Assembly (NCBI GenBank): GCA_030159075.1
Contig: BROG01000026.1
Location: forward strand, 1,457,501 to 1,521,500
Direction: 5' to 3'
Length of the DNA: 64,000 nucleotides
Source of the DNA: Atrina japonica
Taxonomy: Eukaryota; Mollusca; Bivalvia; Pterioida; Pinnidae
The translations under genes and the position numbers were made by a program. Positions within the stretch are counted from its first letter, which is position 1. Every line of letters begins with the position of its first letter. Below, in pieces: positions 52,801-57,219 of this stretch. Below the pieces are notes generated by a model. The model ran no database searches, was not told where the DNA came from, and saw only the letters and a program-made list of their open reading frames with translations.

Positions 52801-55800
52801 CCGTCTGGCTTCACAGTTACAACAGAAAAAAGAAAGTAAGGCCTAGTGAAACTTTGTCAAGCATCTCTTGATAAACAAGTCAATTTGTTTGCCTTCAATG
52901 GATATTCATATAAGAAACAATTCGTCACCCGCATCGTGTGAAATTAGGTCGTGTGAAATGGGCTTACTTATGTAGGTTACGTACCAATCAGTCATTGTGG
53001 TTCCCAGCTGCTTGGTAAAAATGTCAAATAAAATGGCTTCTTTCAGATGTCATAAATTAATATTAGCTGTCTCACTTCTTGTAAGTCACACTTAATCGTT
53101 CTATAGTATATCCCATTTATAATATCAGAATTCAAACGCAAATTCGTTGTAAATACATTATTCAGCATACTCATGGGCGCAGCCATTTGCAATTTCAATT
53201 CTCTTCTGACACATTTAACTTTCCGGTTACCAAGCAGACGAATATTCTAAAATAACTTAAAAACAATCTGACACTTATTCAAAATTTTCCATATCAATAT
53301 TTTTTTTCAAAATGATATAAAAAGAAGAAAATAAACGTTAATTCCATTTAGTTTTCCGGACAGAAAAGGGGAACTACTTCTCATGTCAAAACAGCTGTTG
53401 AGCTATACGTCATACGTAAACACCCCCCCGCAAATTCAGTATACCGGAATGAATTTAGTATCCAGTAGACAATATTTTCACTGAAAAATGGTAATATATA
53501 TAAATATAAGGATTGTTCTTCATTTTTTTGACTTCATTCGAATATAATGGCAATGCATTATGAAAAAAATTCAATGTGCAGCACTTTGTGCTGCACAGAA
53601 TTTTTTTTCCATAATGCATTGCCATTATATTCGAATGAAGTCAAAAAAATGAAAAACAATCCTTAAATAAATGTTTTATTTCATCACAAATTCTTTATTC
53701 CGTGACTCATTCTGTAGTGCCAATTTAAACACAGTTTTCACATTTTTATGCAGCTTCCAAAGTGAAATTCATGATATGGCTAACCTTGAGAAAGGTCACA
53801 TTCTTTCGGCTATGGCTACCTGTCATTCCCTCACCTTGATTGATGGAATTTTGAGTGGCGACCCACTGGATCTGATCATGTTTGAAGCCACTGGCTGGGT
53901 AAGTGAGAGTTAGTACATATATATTTTACACTCTATTGTATCAATTCATCATAATGACTTGTGGGATAAGGCTTTTCAGTTCTTTTCTTCAAAAATTTAG
54001 ATTTTTGTTGATAAAGCCAGTGATGGGAATTTTCCTCCAGTTGGAGGAATTCCTCCTCATCAAAATTTGCTGCAATGATAAATCTCTATTTTTTCCCTAT
54101 TAAACCCTTCAAAATGAACCATTTTCTTCCTTTTTCACCTTTATGGAATCACATCCTTGTAAAGCAGAGCTAGTCAGTAAGTGATTTGGTTGCTCTGATT
54201 CTAAAAGTATCAAACGAACATGGTCATTATAATGTGGAGTCACTGTAGATTTACTATTGTTGATCACAAAAAAAATAATGTTGAAAAAATTCTTCCTTCA
54301 ACAATACAGCTGAATTTCAAATCAAATGTCTTTTCTGAAATTGATGGCATTTGTAAAAGATATAAGGGAAATAATATGTCATTGACTCATCAACCCCTGA
54401 AAAAAATGGAATCTTCTGTAAATCAATTATTTAGGCTGGTCCAAATGTGTCTTTAGCAGTGAATGAGTTTACGTGTTTCCTGTTTTCTGACATAGCCATG
54501 ATTTGTACTTGAAACATTTTCTATCACCACAAATGGTAACCTTTTATGTAATGCAGAATACAGAAGGGGCCCTTATGGTGGTCTAGTGTGGTTCAACTTG
54601 GAAGGTTCAGGGTTCAATTCCTGGTACTATGACTTTAAAAAATGGAAGTCAATGTTCCTTCCTGAAGCTGGCCTATGGCCGTTGCCAAGTGGGTAGAGCA
54701 TTATGCTTTGAACCATGAAGTCTCTCACTTCTGGTCAGCACAAGTTCGAGCCCGACTGGAACCTAAGCTGATTTTTATGAGAAAGTTTGCCAGTTTACTT
54801 GGGGAAGGCCATTGGTCTCTTCCCAGGTACATAGTAGCCAGGTTCTCATTTCCGCCATTAAAAACTGGTCACCACCATATAACTGAAAAATTATTGAGTG
54901 TGGCGTAAAACAATTAAAATTCCTTCCCCAAGCGCTCAGCTTAAAAAGTGAAAATCATTGGTCTTTGAAATGAAACTTAAAACCAAGGGTCTCATGTCAG
55001 TGCAGATGTGGCATGTAAAACAACCTTTACTGTAATGACATCAGTCCATAGCATCATTCAAATCTTGTGACACTTCACTTAAAGCTGGTAACATCTACAT
55101 AAAAAAATTCCTGAGCAAATTATAACAAAAATAAAGCAATCAAAAGTTAGAGAAGGAACCTACAACTTAAATTATAGATTCTTGATATAATTGAAAGAGA
55201 TAGAAAAAATAGTTTGATGTCTTTTACATTTTAAGAATTATTGCAATGATTTTAGGATCTGGAAGAACCAGGAAATGATGAATCCAGTAGATTTGATATG
55301 ATGGTGCCAACCATTGTCCGTCCAAAGTCCGACACAAAACAACAGAAGATTGCATCATTTGATGATAATTACAAGGTAAAATTCTAATATTGAATGAACT
55401 CTCTTGTGTTCAAATGAATTTCAATGATATCTAAAAAAAAAAAATGAAGTAAGGATTTGGATTTTTCATTAAAAAAATCAAAAGACACTTTTTTAGTCTT
55501 TTCCATCTGTCCAGGGGCTTCCGTTGCTGAATGGTTAAAGCATTCTGCTTTTAACAGTTAAGTCTCTAAATTACGTCTTGTGAGAGCAGTTTCGAGCCCA
55601 CCTGCCAACCATACACCCATCCTCTTCTTTCCTTTCCATCCATTCTGACTGCCAACTATTTATCTATTCTTTTCATACACTCTGCCTGTCAAACATACAT
55701 CTGGTCTTTTTCCTTTCTTCTCATCCATCCTGACTGCCAACTATTTACATATCCTTTTCTTTTCTTTCATTCCACCCTGCCTGCCAAACATACACCCATC

Positions 55801-56011
55801 CTTCTTTCTTTCTATATTTCTTTCATACATTGATCTGTTCAATTTCTATTGCAGCCACTTGGTCAAGAGATCGGTATTATACGACAGTTCACATTCACCT
55901 CAAACTTACAACGTATGTCTGTCATAACACGGACCCTTGGATCCTCCAACTTTGATTTGTATTCTAAAGGAGCTCCAGAAATGATTGCATCACTTTGCAA
56001 ACAAGAAACAG
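18122..56011 (+). CDS. ATP13A2/3-like: P5B-type ATPase, polyamine transporter (ATP13A2/ATP13A3-like), 17 exons, 3' partial
   Basis: P5B ATPases couple ATP hydrolysis, through an aspartyl-phosphate intermediate, to polyamine movement across endosomal, lysosomal or plasma membranes; that role comes from the family. The 17 exons join in one frame to 649 complete codons with GT-AG introns throughout. Seen in the translation (numbering from base 18122): N-terminal membrane hairpin about 12-36, M1 about 185-215, M2 about 225-245, actuator TGES at 313-316, M3 about 400-420, M4 with PPALPAAL at 444-451, phosphorylation motif DKTGT with D487, and N-domain KGAPE at 635-639. Family members are about 1200 residues long, so the rest of the N and P domains and M5-M10 lie beyond the window. 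PPALPAA in M4 and the N-terminal hairpin separate P5B from P5A and other P-type ATPases. The DEYVYY segment before M2 resembles ATP13A3, but the paralogue is not settled. I see no frameshift or stop in any exon. Confidence 0.95.
18830..18960. repeat. (TG)n and (TA)n microsatellites
   Basis: tgtgtgtg runs at 18830-18890, followed by (TA)n at 18902-18948, in the first intron of the gene. Confidence 0.95.
19287..19425. mobile_element. 178-bp-family MITE, shortened copy
   Basis: Starts CAGTGAAACTTG after TA. Ends near caggtttgagta at about 19411-19422. About 40 bases shorter than intact copies. Further fragments of the family lie at 19660-19730 and 19915-20000. Confidence 0.55.
20252..20310 (+). 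CDS. ATP13A2/3-like: P5B ATPase exon 2
   Basis: Encodes [19 protein letters not shown] plus two bases of a split Gln codon. The acceptor is tttgtag and the donor gtaagt. It continues the cytosolic N-terminal domain after LLK of exon 1, where family members have a similar D-E/Q-x-W-F-x-A-K stretch. Ends in phase 2. Confidence 0.88.
20380..21260. repeat. Dispersed repeat core, degenerate tandem copies
   Basis: ttctcaagaaccag...ttttaaccaaa...aaagatgtat...ggtcaaaggtcaaNgtca recurs at about 20388, 20870 and 21022. The phrase style matches tandem cores of pearl-type bivalve elements. It starts about 70 bases after the donor of exon 2. Confidence 0.6.
21640..21755 (-). repeat. SINE family B fragment
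   Basis: The minus strand shares attgtgagatattttgccag, acttgtggaaggctggtgat and the aacctaagc region with family B copies at 43835 and 54660. Confidence 0.5.
22178..22335 (-). mobile_element. 178-bp-family MITE, degenerate
   Basis: Contains ggccacttaagggaacaggc, agacaggtggcctttataaa, gaggtttattcattataaaa and ends aatgcaagtttgact, the reverse complement of the 15353-15530 type. The left end is eroded. Confidence 0.65.
22432..22567. repeat. 136-bp imperfect palindrome
   Basis: Arms TTATTTACTGGCTAT and its complement at the tips. Inner arms atagcaagtttattgtcct and aggggaccataaacttgcta. The GC-rich centre is ccccgccccgaattgg. A minus-strand open frame (22576-22779) ends nine bases away. Confidence 0.8.
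22737..23580. repeat. Large inverted repeat, left copy (about 840 bp)
   Basis: Runs from tctgaatcaaagtactgaaa to attattaaccccatactgca and is the reverse complement of about 45796-46620, at roughly 85-90 percent identity by eye (for example ttcctcattcacatgatctt in the right copy). Both copies sit in introns of the ATPase gene. Confidence 0.88.
24190..24425. repeat. Dispersed repeat inverted relative to 17395-17640
   Basis: aggtctaccaaggtaaagtg, cctgttatgatttaatttag and ttgccttgcatggactccat are complementary to text in 17395-17640. Directly upstream (24030-24075) lies a pearl/Helentron-like left end, ttttagttcacctgaggtga. Confidence 0.65.
24430..26890. other. Intron sequence with repeat cores and a possible DNA-element remnant
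   Basis: 24450-24590 and 26500-26780 carry the core seen in the element at 30034-31008 (tacccctctttgaa, cttctcctccag, gtgatctacatggatg). 24601-26160 opens aaagggatggtttaccctaa and has a cagagggcgctgt phrase near both ends (24762 and 26142). The 118-codon frame at 25383-25739 has no features I recognise. (TC)n lies at 25327-25340 and (AG)n at 26091-26120. Confidence 0.4.
26897..26990 (+). CDS. ATP13A2/3-like: P5B ATPase exon 3
   Basis: The first base completes the split Gln codon. It then encodes [20 protein letters not shown] and on to MGTTQ, a low-conservation loop of the N-terminal cytosolic domain. The acceptor is ttcatag and the donor gtatat. It is accepted because the phase fits both neighbours and the translation is open. 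Its similarity to the family is weaker than for other exons. Confidence 0.8.
27344..27626. repeat. 71-bp tandem repeat, four copies
   Basis: The block catgttgttgtcattttggt ... aatgcagatactgatatacc recurs at 27351, 27422, 27493 and 27564 with an exact 71-base step and almost no divergence, so it is a recent expansion. Confidence 0.96.
28060..28778. repeat. (TG)n-rich tract, about 720 bp
   Basis: Alternating TG with interspersed TTTG and GGGT. Several frames on both strands stay open over 250 codons because stops are rare in TG/CA sequence. Coding is rejected. Confidence 0.95.
28865..29015 (-). repeat. SINE family B copy, truncated
   Basis: The minus strand reads tRNA-like ggacaagtggttagaggaac and then the body (acctaagcagattttgagat, cagaaggctggtggtttt), as in family B. 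Confidence 0.6.
29520..29595 (+). repeat. SINE family A tail fragment
   Basis: gacatctccatatgagttaa, gagtgggacattaaacaaca and an aataaacaaataaac tail. Only the 3' module is present. Confidence 0.65.
30033..31010 (+). mobile_element. Pearl/Helentron-like element with two roughly 500-bp cores
   Basis: The left end, near tttagttcaagtgaac, resembles left ends at 24040 (ttagttcacctgag) and 39937 (ttagctcacctgat). The right end reads cttcaggtgagcaatgtggc, then GGGCCTCTTGTTTTT. The core (attttgatgaaactttatag, ggtacccctcttt, gcatctgagtNatctacat) occurs twice with a step of about 502 bases. Short inverted ends with a tandem core fit bivalve pearl elements, related to Helentrons. No replicase/helicase is encoded. 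It ends about 10 bases before ATPase exon 4. Confidence 0.7.
31020..31073 (+). CDS. ATP13A2/3-like: P5B ATPase exon 4 (short, possibly optional)
   Basis: An 18-codon exon, [18 protein letters not shown], with acceptor tcctttag and donor gtatga. It is symmetric (phase 0 to phase 0), so skipping it would keep the frame. It falls in the variable, acidic loop before the conserved IRYF block of exon 5. Its small size and low conservation make it the least certain exon, along with exon 3. It starts directly after a pearl/Helentron-like element, whose end lies within 15 bases of the splice acceptor. Confidence 0.72.
31220..31440. mobile_element. MITE with TATACAC/GTATAC-type ends
   Basis: Begins near ctgtatacacagaattttcg and ends ggcgaaaatttttaggtatacagtg. 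Relatives with the same end phrases lie at about 41160-41405, 47390-47635 and 48530-49000. Exact borders were not determined. Confidence 0.55.
31802..31870. repeat. (TA)n microsatellite
   Basis: About 50 bases of TA followed by tgtgtgtatatatatat, directly before the palindrome at 31874. Confidence 0.96.
31874..32013. repeat. 140-bp palindrome
   Basis: The left arm starts agattattacatggtaaaat and the right arm ends attttaccatgttataatct. The arms cover about 60 bases each, with few mismatches outside the centre (tcacatatcatatcagc on the left, gctgatatgatatgtga on the right). Confidence 0.9.
32005..32430 (-). other. Unidentified open frame next to the palindrome (possible element-encoded or relic ORF)
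   Basis: A minus-strand frame of 141 codons. The first 33 residues come from a short repeated motif (catggccagtctgatattgg type). The next part, [20 protein letters not shown] and then [20 protein letters not shown], looks protein-like and helical. The final 30 codons are hydrophobic. I do not recognise a family. There is no clear splice context. It may be a fragment of a transposable element, or chance. Confidence 0.25.
33264..33354 (-). mobile_element. 91-bp TTAA mini-element, copy 3
   Basis: TTAA at 33264-33267 and 33351-33354, exactly 91 bases overall. Contains cgcccctaaagacacatttg, gactggcctaaatcattgat and ttacagaagagtctattgtt. Confidence 0.8.
33433..33900 (+). repeat. Molluscan dispersed repeat, left-end type
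   Basis: Begins ttagcttggctgttcgaagaacagaagag (a small hairpin at ttcgaa) and continues into a core-like text (cagctacagcgatgaaactt, ccaacaatgcagggggatgc). The style is like the left ends of bivalve pearl-type repeats. The right end was not found. Confidence 0.45.
34320..34485. repeat. Degenerate 20-30-bp tandem (CACCCACACACTCGCATCCACTTT)
   Basis: ctcacccacacactcgcatc-type units repeat about seven times. The minus-strand frame through it ([10 protein letters not shown]...) is repeat-derived. Confidence 0.85.
35075..35249. mobile_element. 178-bp-family MITE, copy 5 (175 bp)
   Basis: Starts CTGTCAAACTTG and ends CAGGTATGCCTA. The interior is close to 15353-15530 (acctctgtataaagggcacc, taaacctctttataaaggcc, gttcccttgagtggccttta). 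The ends are slightly eroded. Confidence 0.82.
36041..36500. repeat. 50-bp tandem repeat, about nine copies
   Basis: The unit (ctacaaaccataatagactg, gtcttacacaacaaaaaag, agcagaccac) recurs at 36041, 36091, 36141, 36191 and 36241 and again to about 36500, with one shortened unit near 36290-36330. Confidence 0.96.
36505..38490. other. Intron sequence, no gene recognised
   Basis: Repeated cacttgcatgcaa motifs at 36778-36900 and 37530-37550 (cgtgcaagtggtcac) hint at inverted ends of a roughly 780-base element (gatgaccacttgcatgcaaa against tcgtgcaagtggtcaccgcg). Otherwise AT-rich without exons. Confidence 0.4.
38491..38576 (+). CDS. ATP13A2/3-like: P5B ATPase exon 5
   Basis: Encodes [20 protein letters not shown] and on to KYEKL, plus two bases of a split Lys codon. 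The I-R-Y-F...K-x-x-Y-I-W block is a recognisable P5B signature. The acceptor is ctttttag and the donor gtaagt. Ends in phase 2. Confidence 0.93.
39176..39272 (-). repeat. tRNA-like SINE head fragment
   Basis: The minus strand reads tggtctggtggcagagctat (box A like) and then gtcctgggtttgattttta (box B like). The body is not recognised. Confidence 0.45.
39460..39534 (+). CDS. ATP13A2/3-like: P5B ATPase exon 6
   Basis: Encodes [20 protein letters not shown] and on to EQQK, with a split Arg codon. It matches the family segment that begins with the GL-(D/E) pattern and continues through the short helix before M1. The acceptor is ctattgtag and the donor gtattg. Confidence 0.92.
39935..40110 (+). 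repeat. Pearl/Helentron-like left-end fragment
   Basis: tttttagctcacctgatcct, then aaagatcagtgtgagg (the short gatc hairpin common after this end), then core-like text. It has no right end within the intron before exon 7. Confidence 0.5.
40414..40483 (+). CDS. ATP13A2/3-like: P5B ATPase exon 7 (entry to M1)
   Basis: Encodes [20 protein letters not shown] followed by FKE. This is the amphipathic lead into M1, where family members read YG-x-N-x-I. The acceptor is tctaacag and the donor gtaagt. Ends in phase 0. Confidence 0.93.
40850..40970. repeat. Diverged half-copy of the palindromic element at 53508
   Basis: cagctgcaaagaattttttc, then catgagcaattgc, and the ending caaaaaatgaaaaacaatcc followed by ttaaata align with the right arm of 53508-53664. 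Confidence 0.7.
41538..41672 (+). CDS. ATP13A2/3-like: P5B ATPase exon 8 (M1-M2)
   Basis: Encodes 45 residues starting [20 protein letters not shown] and continuing [20 protein letters not shown] to YQTRK. It holds the M1 core, a short loop and M2. N/S-P-F-Y-x-F-Q is a strong P5B hallmark. The acceptor is tttccag and the donor gtaatt, phase 0 at both ends. Confidence 0.96.
42021..43070 (+). mobile_element. Pearl/Helentron-like element with a 156-bp tandem core
   Basis: Inverted ends CGCCCACCAT (42021-42030) and ATGGTGGGCG (43034-43043). The right end continues into a small hairpin (agatcactctgggatct) and CTCTTGTTTTTTT. The core repeats with a 156-base step (ggactgaagg at 42151, 42307, 42463, 42619, then degenerate), each unit with atggccgacagNcggccatc. 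A roughly 160-bp tandem core between short inverted ends matches the plan of bivalve pearl elements. No protein is encoded; the 168-codon minus frame is a repeat artefact. Confidence 0.78.
43213..43733. mobile_element. 521-bp TA-flanked MITE with 17-bp perfect TIRs
   Basis: TA at 43211-43212 and 43734-43735. Both ends are CAGTCAACTCCACTTAT, inverted and perfect. The sub-terminal text tataacgagatagct is repeated three times on the left. This end type belongs to the pogo/Tigger (Tc1/mariner superfamily) class. Confidence 0.92.
43835..44097 (+). repeat. SINE family B, nearly complete
   Basis: Head ggcctccgtggccgagaagg, then ttagagcattgcactttgaa (box A region). Box B is eroded (agattttaagccc). 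Body tgccagtttactggtggaag and ccaccaccataaaactgaac, ending in caaacaaacaaaa. Confidence 0.8.
44100..44770. repeat. 18-20-bp minisatellite with higher-order duplication
   Basis: Units of tatatattcacacatgttta. Blocks such as tattcataaattcttatatt followed by ttcacacatgcttatatatt occur twice (44508 and 44694), about 186 bases apart, showing a higher-order copy. The open frames are artefacts. Confidence 0.93.
44871..44963. mobile_element. 91-bp TTAA mini-element, copy 4
   Basis: Starts TTCACTCATCTTACCCTGA and ends AGGGGTGAATAAG then TTAA (44960-44963). Contains aataatggactgtacttaaa and cagaccaaaatgtgtcttt. The left TTAA has changed to TTCA. Confidence 0.72.
45069..45135 (+). CDS. ATP13A2/3-like: P5B ATPase exon 9 (start of actuator domain)
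   Basis: Encodes [20 protein letters not shown] and GN, plus one base of a split codon. It lies between M2 and the VPGD strand of the actuator domain. The acceptor is ttttacag and the donor gtaagt. The following intron (208 bases) is the shortest in the gene. Confidence 0.9.
45344..45475 (+). CDS. ATP13A2/3-like: P5B ATPase exon 10 (actuator domain)
   Basis: Encodes the actuator core: [16 protein letters not shown], then [19 protein letters not shown]. The final base is the first base of the Gly codon of TGES, so the dephosphorylation loop is split by the intron. The acceptor is catttcag and the donor gtaaag. Confidence 0.97.
45796..46620. repeat. Large inverted repeat, right copy
   Basis: The reverse complement of 22737-23580. 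Starts gaattgcagtatggggttaa and ends agtactttgattcag. Lies in the intron between exons 10 and 11. The 31 kb of DNA from one copy to the other includes ATPase exons 3-10. Confidence 0.88.
47390..47640. mobile_element. MITE with GTATAC-type ends, second copy
   Basis: Begins tactgtatacctagatattt and ends aaatttctaggtatgtgtat. The interior shares ccattttcgcccttNgatga and gggNcgaaaattt-type text with 31220-31440. Confidence 0.55.
47769..47945 (+). CDS. ATP13A2/3-like: P5B ATPase exon 11 (TGES completion, actuator domain)
   Basis: Completes TGES (residues 313-316) and continues [12 protein letters not shown], then the [20 protein letters not shown] stretch of the actuator domain. The acceptor is tgtaacag and the donor gtatgt. 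It ends one base into the Gly codon of the TGFST motif. Confidence 0.97.
48530..49000. repeat. GTATAC-type MITE, longer and degenerate
   Basis: tactgtatatctgcaagtttt at the left and aattttcagatacactgta at the right, inverted. Inside, tgctaaaattacttctcgct is repeated three to four times (48772-48860). Confidence 0.5.
49127..49272 (+). CDS. ATP13A2/3-like: P5B ATPase exon 12 (M3)
   Basis: Encodes [20 protein letters not shown], then [20 protein letters not shown] and [13 protein letters not shown]-x-KG-x-LVRSI-x-YPKP is almost invariant in P5B pumps. The hydrophobic stretch is M3. The acceptor is gttgcag and the donor gtatgt. Confidence 0.97.
49631..49904. mobile_element. 274-bp TA-flanked MITE with 17-bp perfect TIRs
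   Basis: TA at 49629-49630 and 49905-49906. The ends AATTGGGATATTTTGGC / GCCAAAATATCCCAATT are perfect inverted repeats. Further inverted text (ttggcc / ggccaa) continues inward. It sits in the intron between exons 12 and 13. Confidence 0.92.
50026..50240. repeat. Pogo/Tigger-type end fragment
   Basis: tacagtggaatctcattatt and then gagatatctggaatgcgaga. The same end type appears at 480-545. No second end found nearby. Confidence 0.4.
50272..50472 (+). CDS. ATP13A2/3-like: P5B ATPase exon 13 (M4, PPALPAAL, phosphorylated Asp)
   Basis: The 67-codon exon contains [20 protein letters not shown] (M4 with the P5B substrate-site motif), [15 protein letters not shown], and ends VCFDK, where D is the catalytic aspartate (residue 487). 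The acceptor is aactacag and the donor gtcagg, phase 0 at both ends. Confidence 0.98.
51537..51598 (+). CDS. ATP13A2/3-like: P5B ATPase exon 14 (TGTLTED)
   Basis: Begins [20 protein letters not shown] directly after DK of exon 13, restoring DKTGTLTED. The acceptor is ttttag and the donor gtaaaa. Ends two bases into a Gly codon. Confidence 0.97.
51680..51850. repeat. GACA/GA-rich simple repeat
   Basis: gagagacagacagacagaca runs with purine-rich gagagaaggagagg. The minus-strand frame rich in Ser/Leu/Cys is an artefact. Confidence 0.93.
52285..52441. mobile_element. MITE related to 15538-15728
   Basis: Starts gatagaacccgtcatgaaag and ends ctcaagacaggttccactgt. Shares the gagagaccaNatNtNagtggc stretch with 15538-15728. 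The left end is eroded. Confidence 0.55.
53508..53664. mobile_element. 157-bp near-perfect palindromic (foldback) element
   Basis: From AAGGATTGTTCTTCATTTTT to its complement ending AATCCTT. The arms (about 77 bases each) differ at only a few positions around a 3-base loop inside TGCAGCACtttGTGCTGCA. It lies 90 bases before ATPase exon 15. A diverged half-copy is at 40850-40970. Confidence 0.93.
53754..53898 (+). CDS. ATP13A2/3-like: P5B ATPase exon 15 (nucleotide-binding domain)
   Basis: Encodes [20 protein letters not shown] and LIMFEATGW within the N domain; MATCHSL and SGDPLDL-x-MFEA are family signatures. The acceptor is tatgcag and the donor gtaagt, ending in phase 0. Confidence 0.97.
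54382..54472. mobile_element. 91-bp TTAA mini-element, copy 5
   Basis: TTGACTCATCAACCCCTGAA at the left; ggtccaaatgtgtctttagc and gaatgagttTAC at the right. 91 bases between the eroded TTAA-like ends. Confidence 0.72.
54660..54922 (+). repeat. SINE family B, nearly complete
   Basis: Head ggccgttgccaagtgggtag, then agcattatgctttgaaccat; box B AAGTTCGAGCC. Body gagaaagtttgccagtttac and ggtcaccaccatataactga, ending gtggcgtaaaacaattaaaa. Confidence 0.82.
55256..55375 (+). CDS. ATP13A2/3-like: P5B ATPase exon 16 (N-domain insert loop)
   Basis: A 40-codon exon starting [20 protein letters not shown] and then [11 protein letters not shown]. It corresponds to the variable N-domain loop that in the family carries the P-T-(I/V)-V-R-P stretch. 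The acceptor is ttttag and the donor gtaaaa. Confidence 0.92.
55512..55605 (+). repeat. SINE family B head fragment
   Basis: gcttccgttgctgaatggtt, then aaagcattctgcttttaaca; box B GTTTCGAGCCC. Only the tRNA-like part is present, followed by a degenerate 80-bp direct repeat at 55605-55830 (cctgactgccaactatttNN, ccttttctttcNttcc). Confidence 0.65.
55855..56011 (+). CDS. ATP13A2/3-like: P5B ATPase exon 17, last in window (KGAPE)
   Basis: Encodes [20 protein letters not shown] and then [15 protein letters not shown], the ATP-binding face of the N domain. The acceptor is ctattgcag and the donor gtactt. It ends one base into the next codon, so the gene must continue. No further exon is visible up to 64000, and the downstream intron holds a LINE. 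Confidence 0.97.
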
Positions 56012-56411
56012 GTACTTTATAATCATCTTTATAAATTTGTTTTCTGTTTCTCAAATCAAATTTTAAATGATTAAAGGAGTATGTATGGTAAAGAGCCTAG
56101 TTGGCCCCCTAATTTCTTGAAAATTAAAACTGATATTTCTTCAGTGGCCTCATTTGTGTTATTATTTTGATGAACACATATGCTAATTCATTATGATGCT
56201 ATTTTATTTATCTTGTGTTTTGTTTTCTAGAAAATCATATGCAAAAGTTGGTTCATTGCTCAAAAATGATAATTTTGGCCATTTTTTGTGTATTAAAATC
56301 AATACTTTACTATAAGCATAGTCATGCTCCATAGAATGTTTCCGATATTTGTATCTTTTGTTAAAATATGTTTGTGGAGCAAGCCTGAGCTCATATTGAA
56401 AAATTGATGTT

Positions 56412-56690
56412 TTTTTGTTTATTGTTGTTTAACGTCCCACTCAAGAATATTTCACTCATATGGAGACGTCACCAAATGCTGGTGAAGGTTAAATTTTGGC
56501 CTATGCTCGGCACTTATGGCCATTGAGCAGTGAGGGTTCTTTAATGTACCAACACCTACTGTGACACGGGACCTCGGTTTTTACTGTCCCATCCGAAAGA
56601 CAGGAAATGAACCTGTCACCAGCTGGACTTGAACTCACGACCTAATGAATAAGAGTCGAGCACGCTACTGACTGAGCCAGGCCGGCTCGA
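56412..56690 (-). repeat. SINE family A, full-length
   Basis: The minus strand reads gagccggcctggctcagtca (box A), GAGTTCAAGTCC (box B), the conserved centre (tcacagtaggtgttggtaca, gaaccctcactgctcaatgg) and the tail (gagtgggacgttaaacaaca, ataaacaaa). This is the most complete copy in the window. It is antisense in the ATPase intron, just upstream of the LINE. Confidence 0.87.
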
Positions 56691-56952
56691 AAAAATGTAA
56701 GTGAAAAACGTCTATTTTGCTGTCTTATTCCAAAACGGCAGACTATACATAAGACATGTAAATTCACTAGGTCTTGCAGTCTCGCCTGTTACAGACCAGC
56801 TAAGTGAAAGTTTTTGGTTTATTGGTACATCTTTTTTAAACTTGGACCTGTAACCAATGCATTAAAAGTATTCATCTAAAATATGTACATTGAGTGCATT
56901 AATGGTAAATAAAACTGCTGTGTTGCACTGTACATGTTGTTCTAGCAACCAT

Positions 56953-56963
56953 TTTCATAGCCA
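56953..56963. repeat. LINE target-site duplication, left copy
   Basis: TTTCATAGCCA occurs immediately before the LINE 5' end and again directly after its A-rich tail at 62441-62451. The identical 11-base match fixes both insertion edges. Confidence 0.88.
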
Positions 56964-56969
56964 GTGATT

Positions 56970-56978
56970 CAAGATGGC
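56970..56978 (+). promoter_or_regulatory. YY1-like site (CAAGATGGC) at the LINE 5' end
   Basis: CAAGATGGC lies 7-15 bases after the first base of the LINE. The human L1 5' UTR carries the same core close to its first base, where YY1 sets transcription initiation. The match is seen here; the function is inferred. Confidence 0.45.
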
Positions 56979-57219
56979 CTCTAGAGTGGTCAGACTGTTT
57001 TAACCGCTCCCAAAATTTTGTGATTAACGGCAGTATTAGAGGATTATAAAAGCTGAAATTTCCCATAATTGCACAAGGTACTGTCTTTTGTAAGTTTCTT
57101 TACGTAATTTGATGTATGTGTGGAAATTTGGAATAGTTTGATTGTTAATACTTTGTAAACTTGTAAACAATGAGTACTTTTCACGGAGGTGATCTCGGAC
57201 ATTGTGCCCTACACATAAC

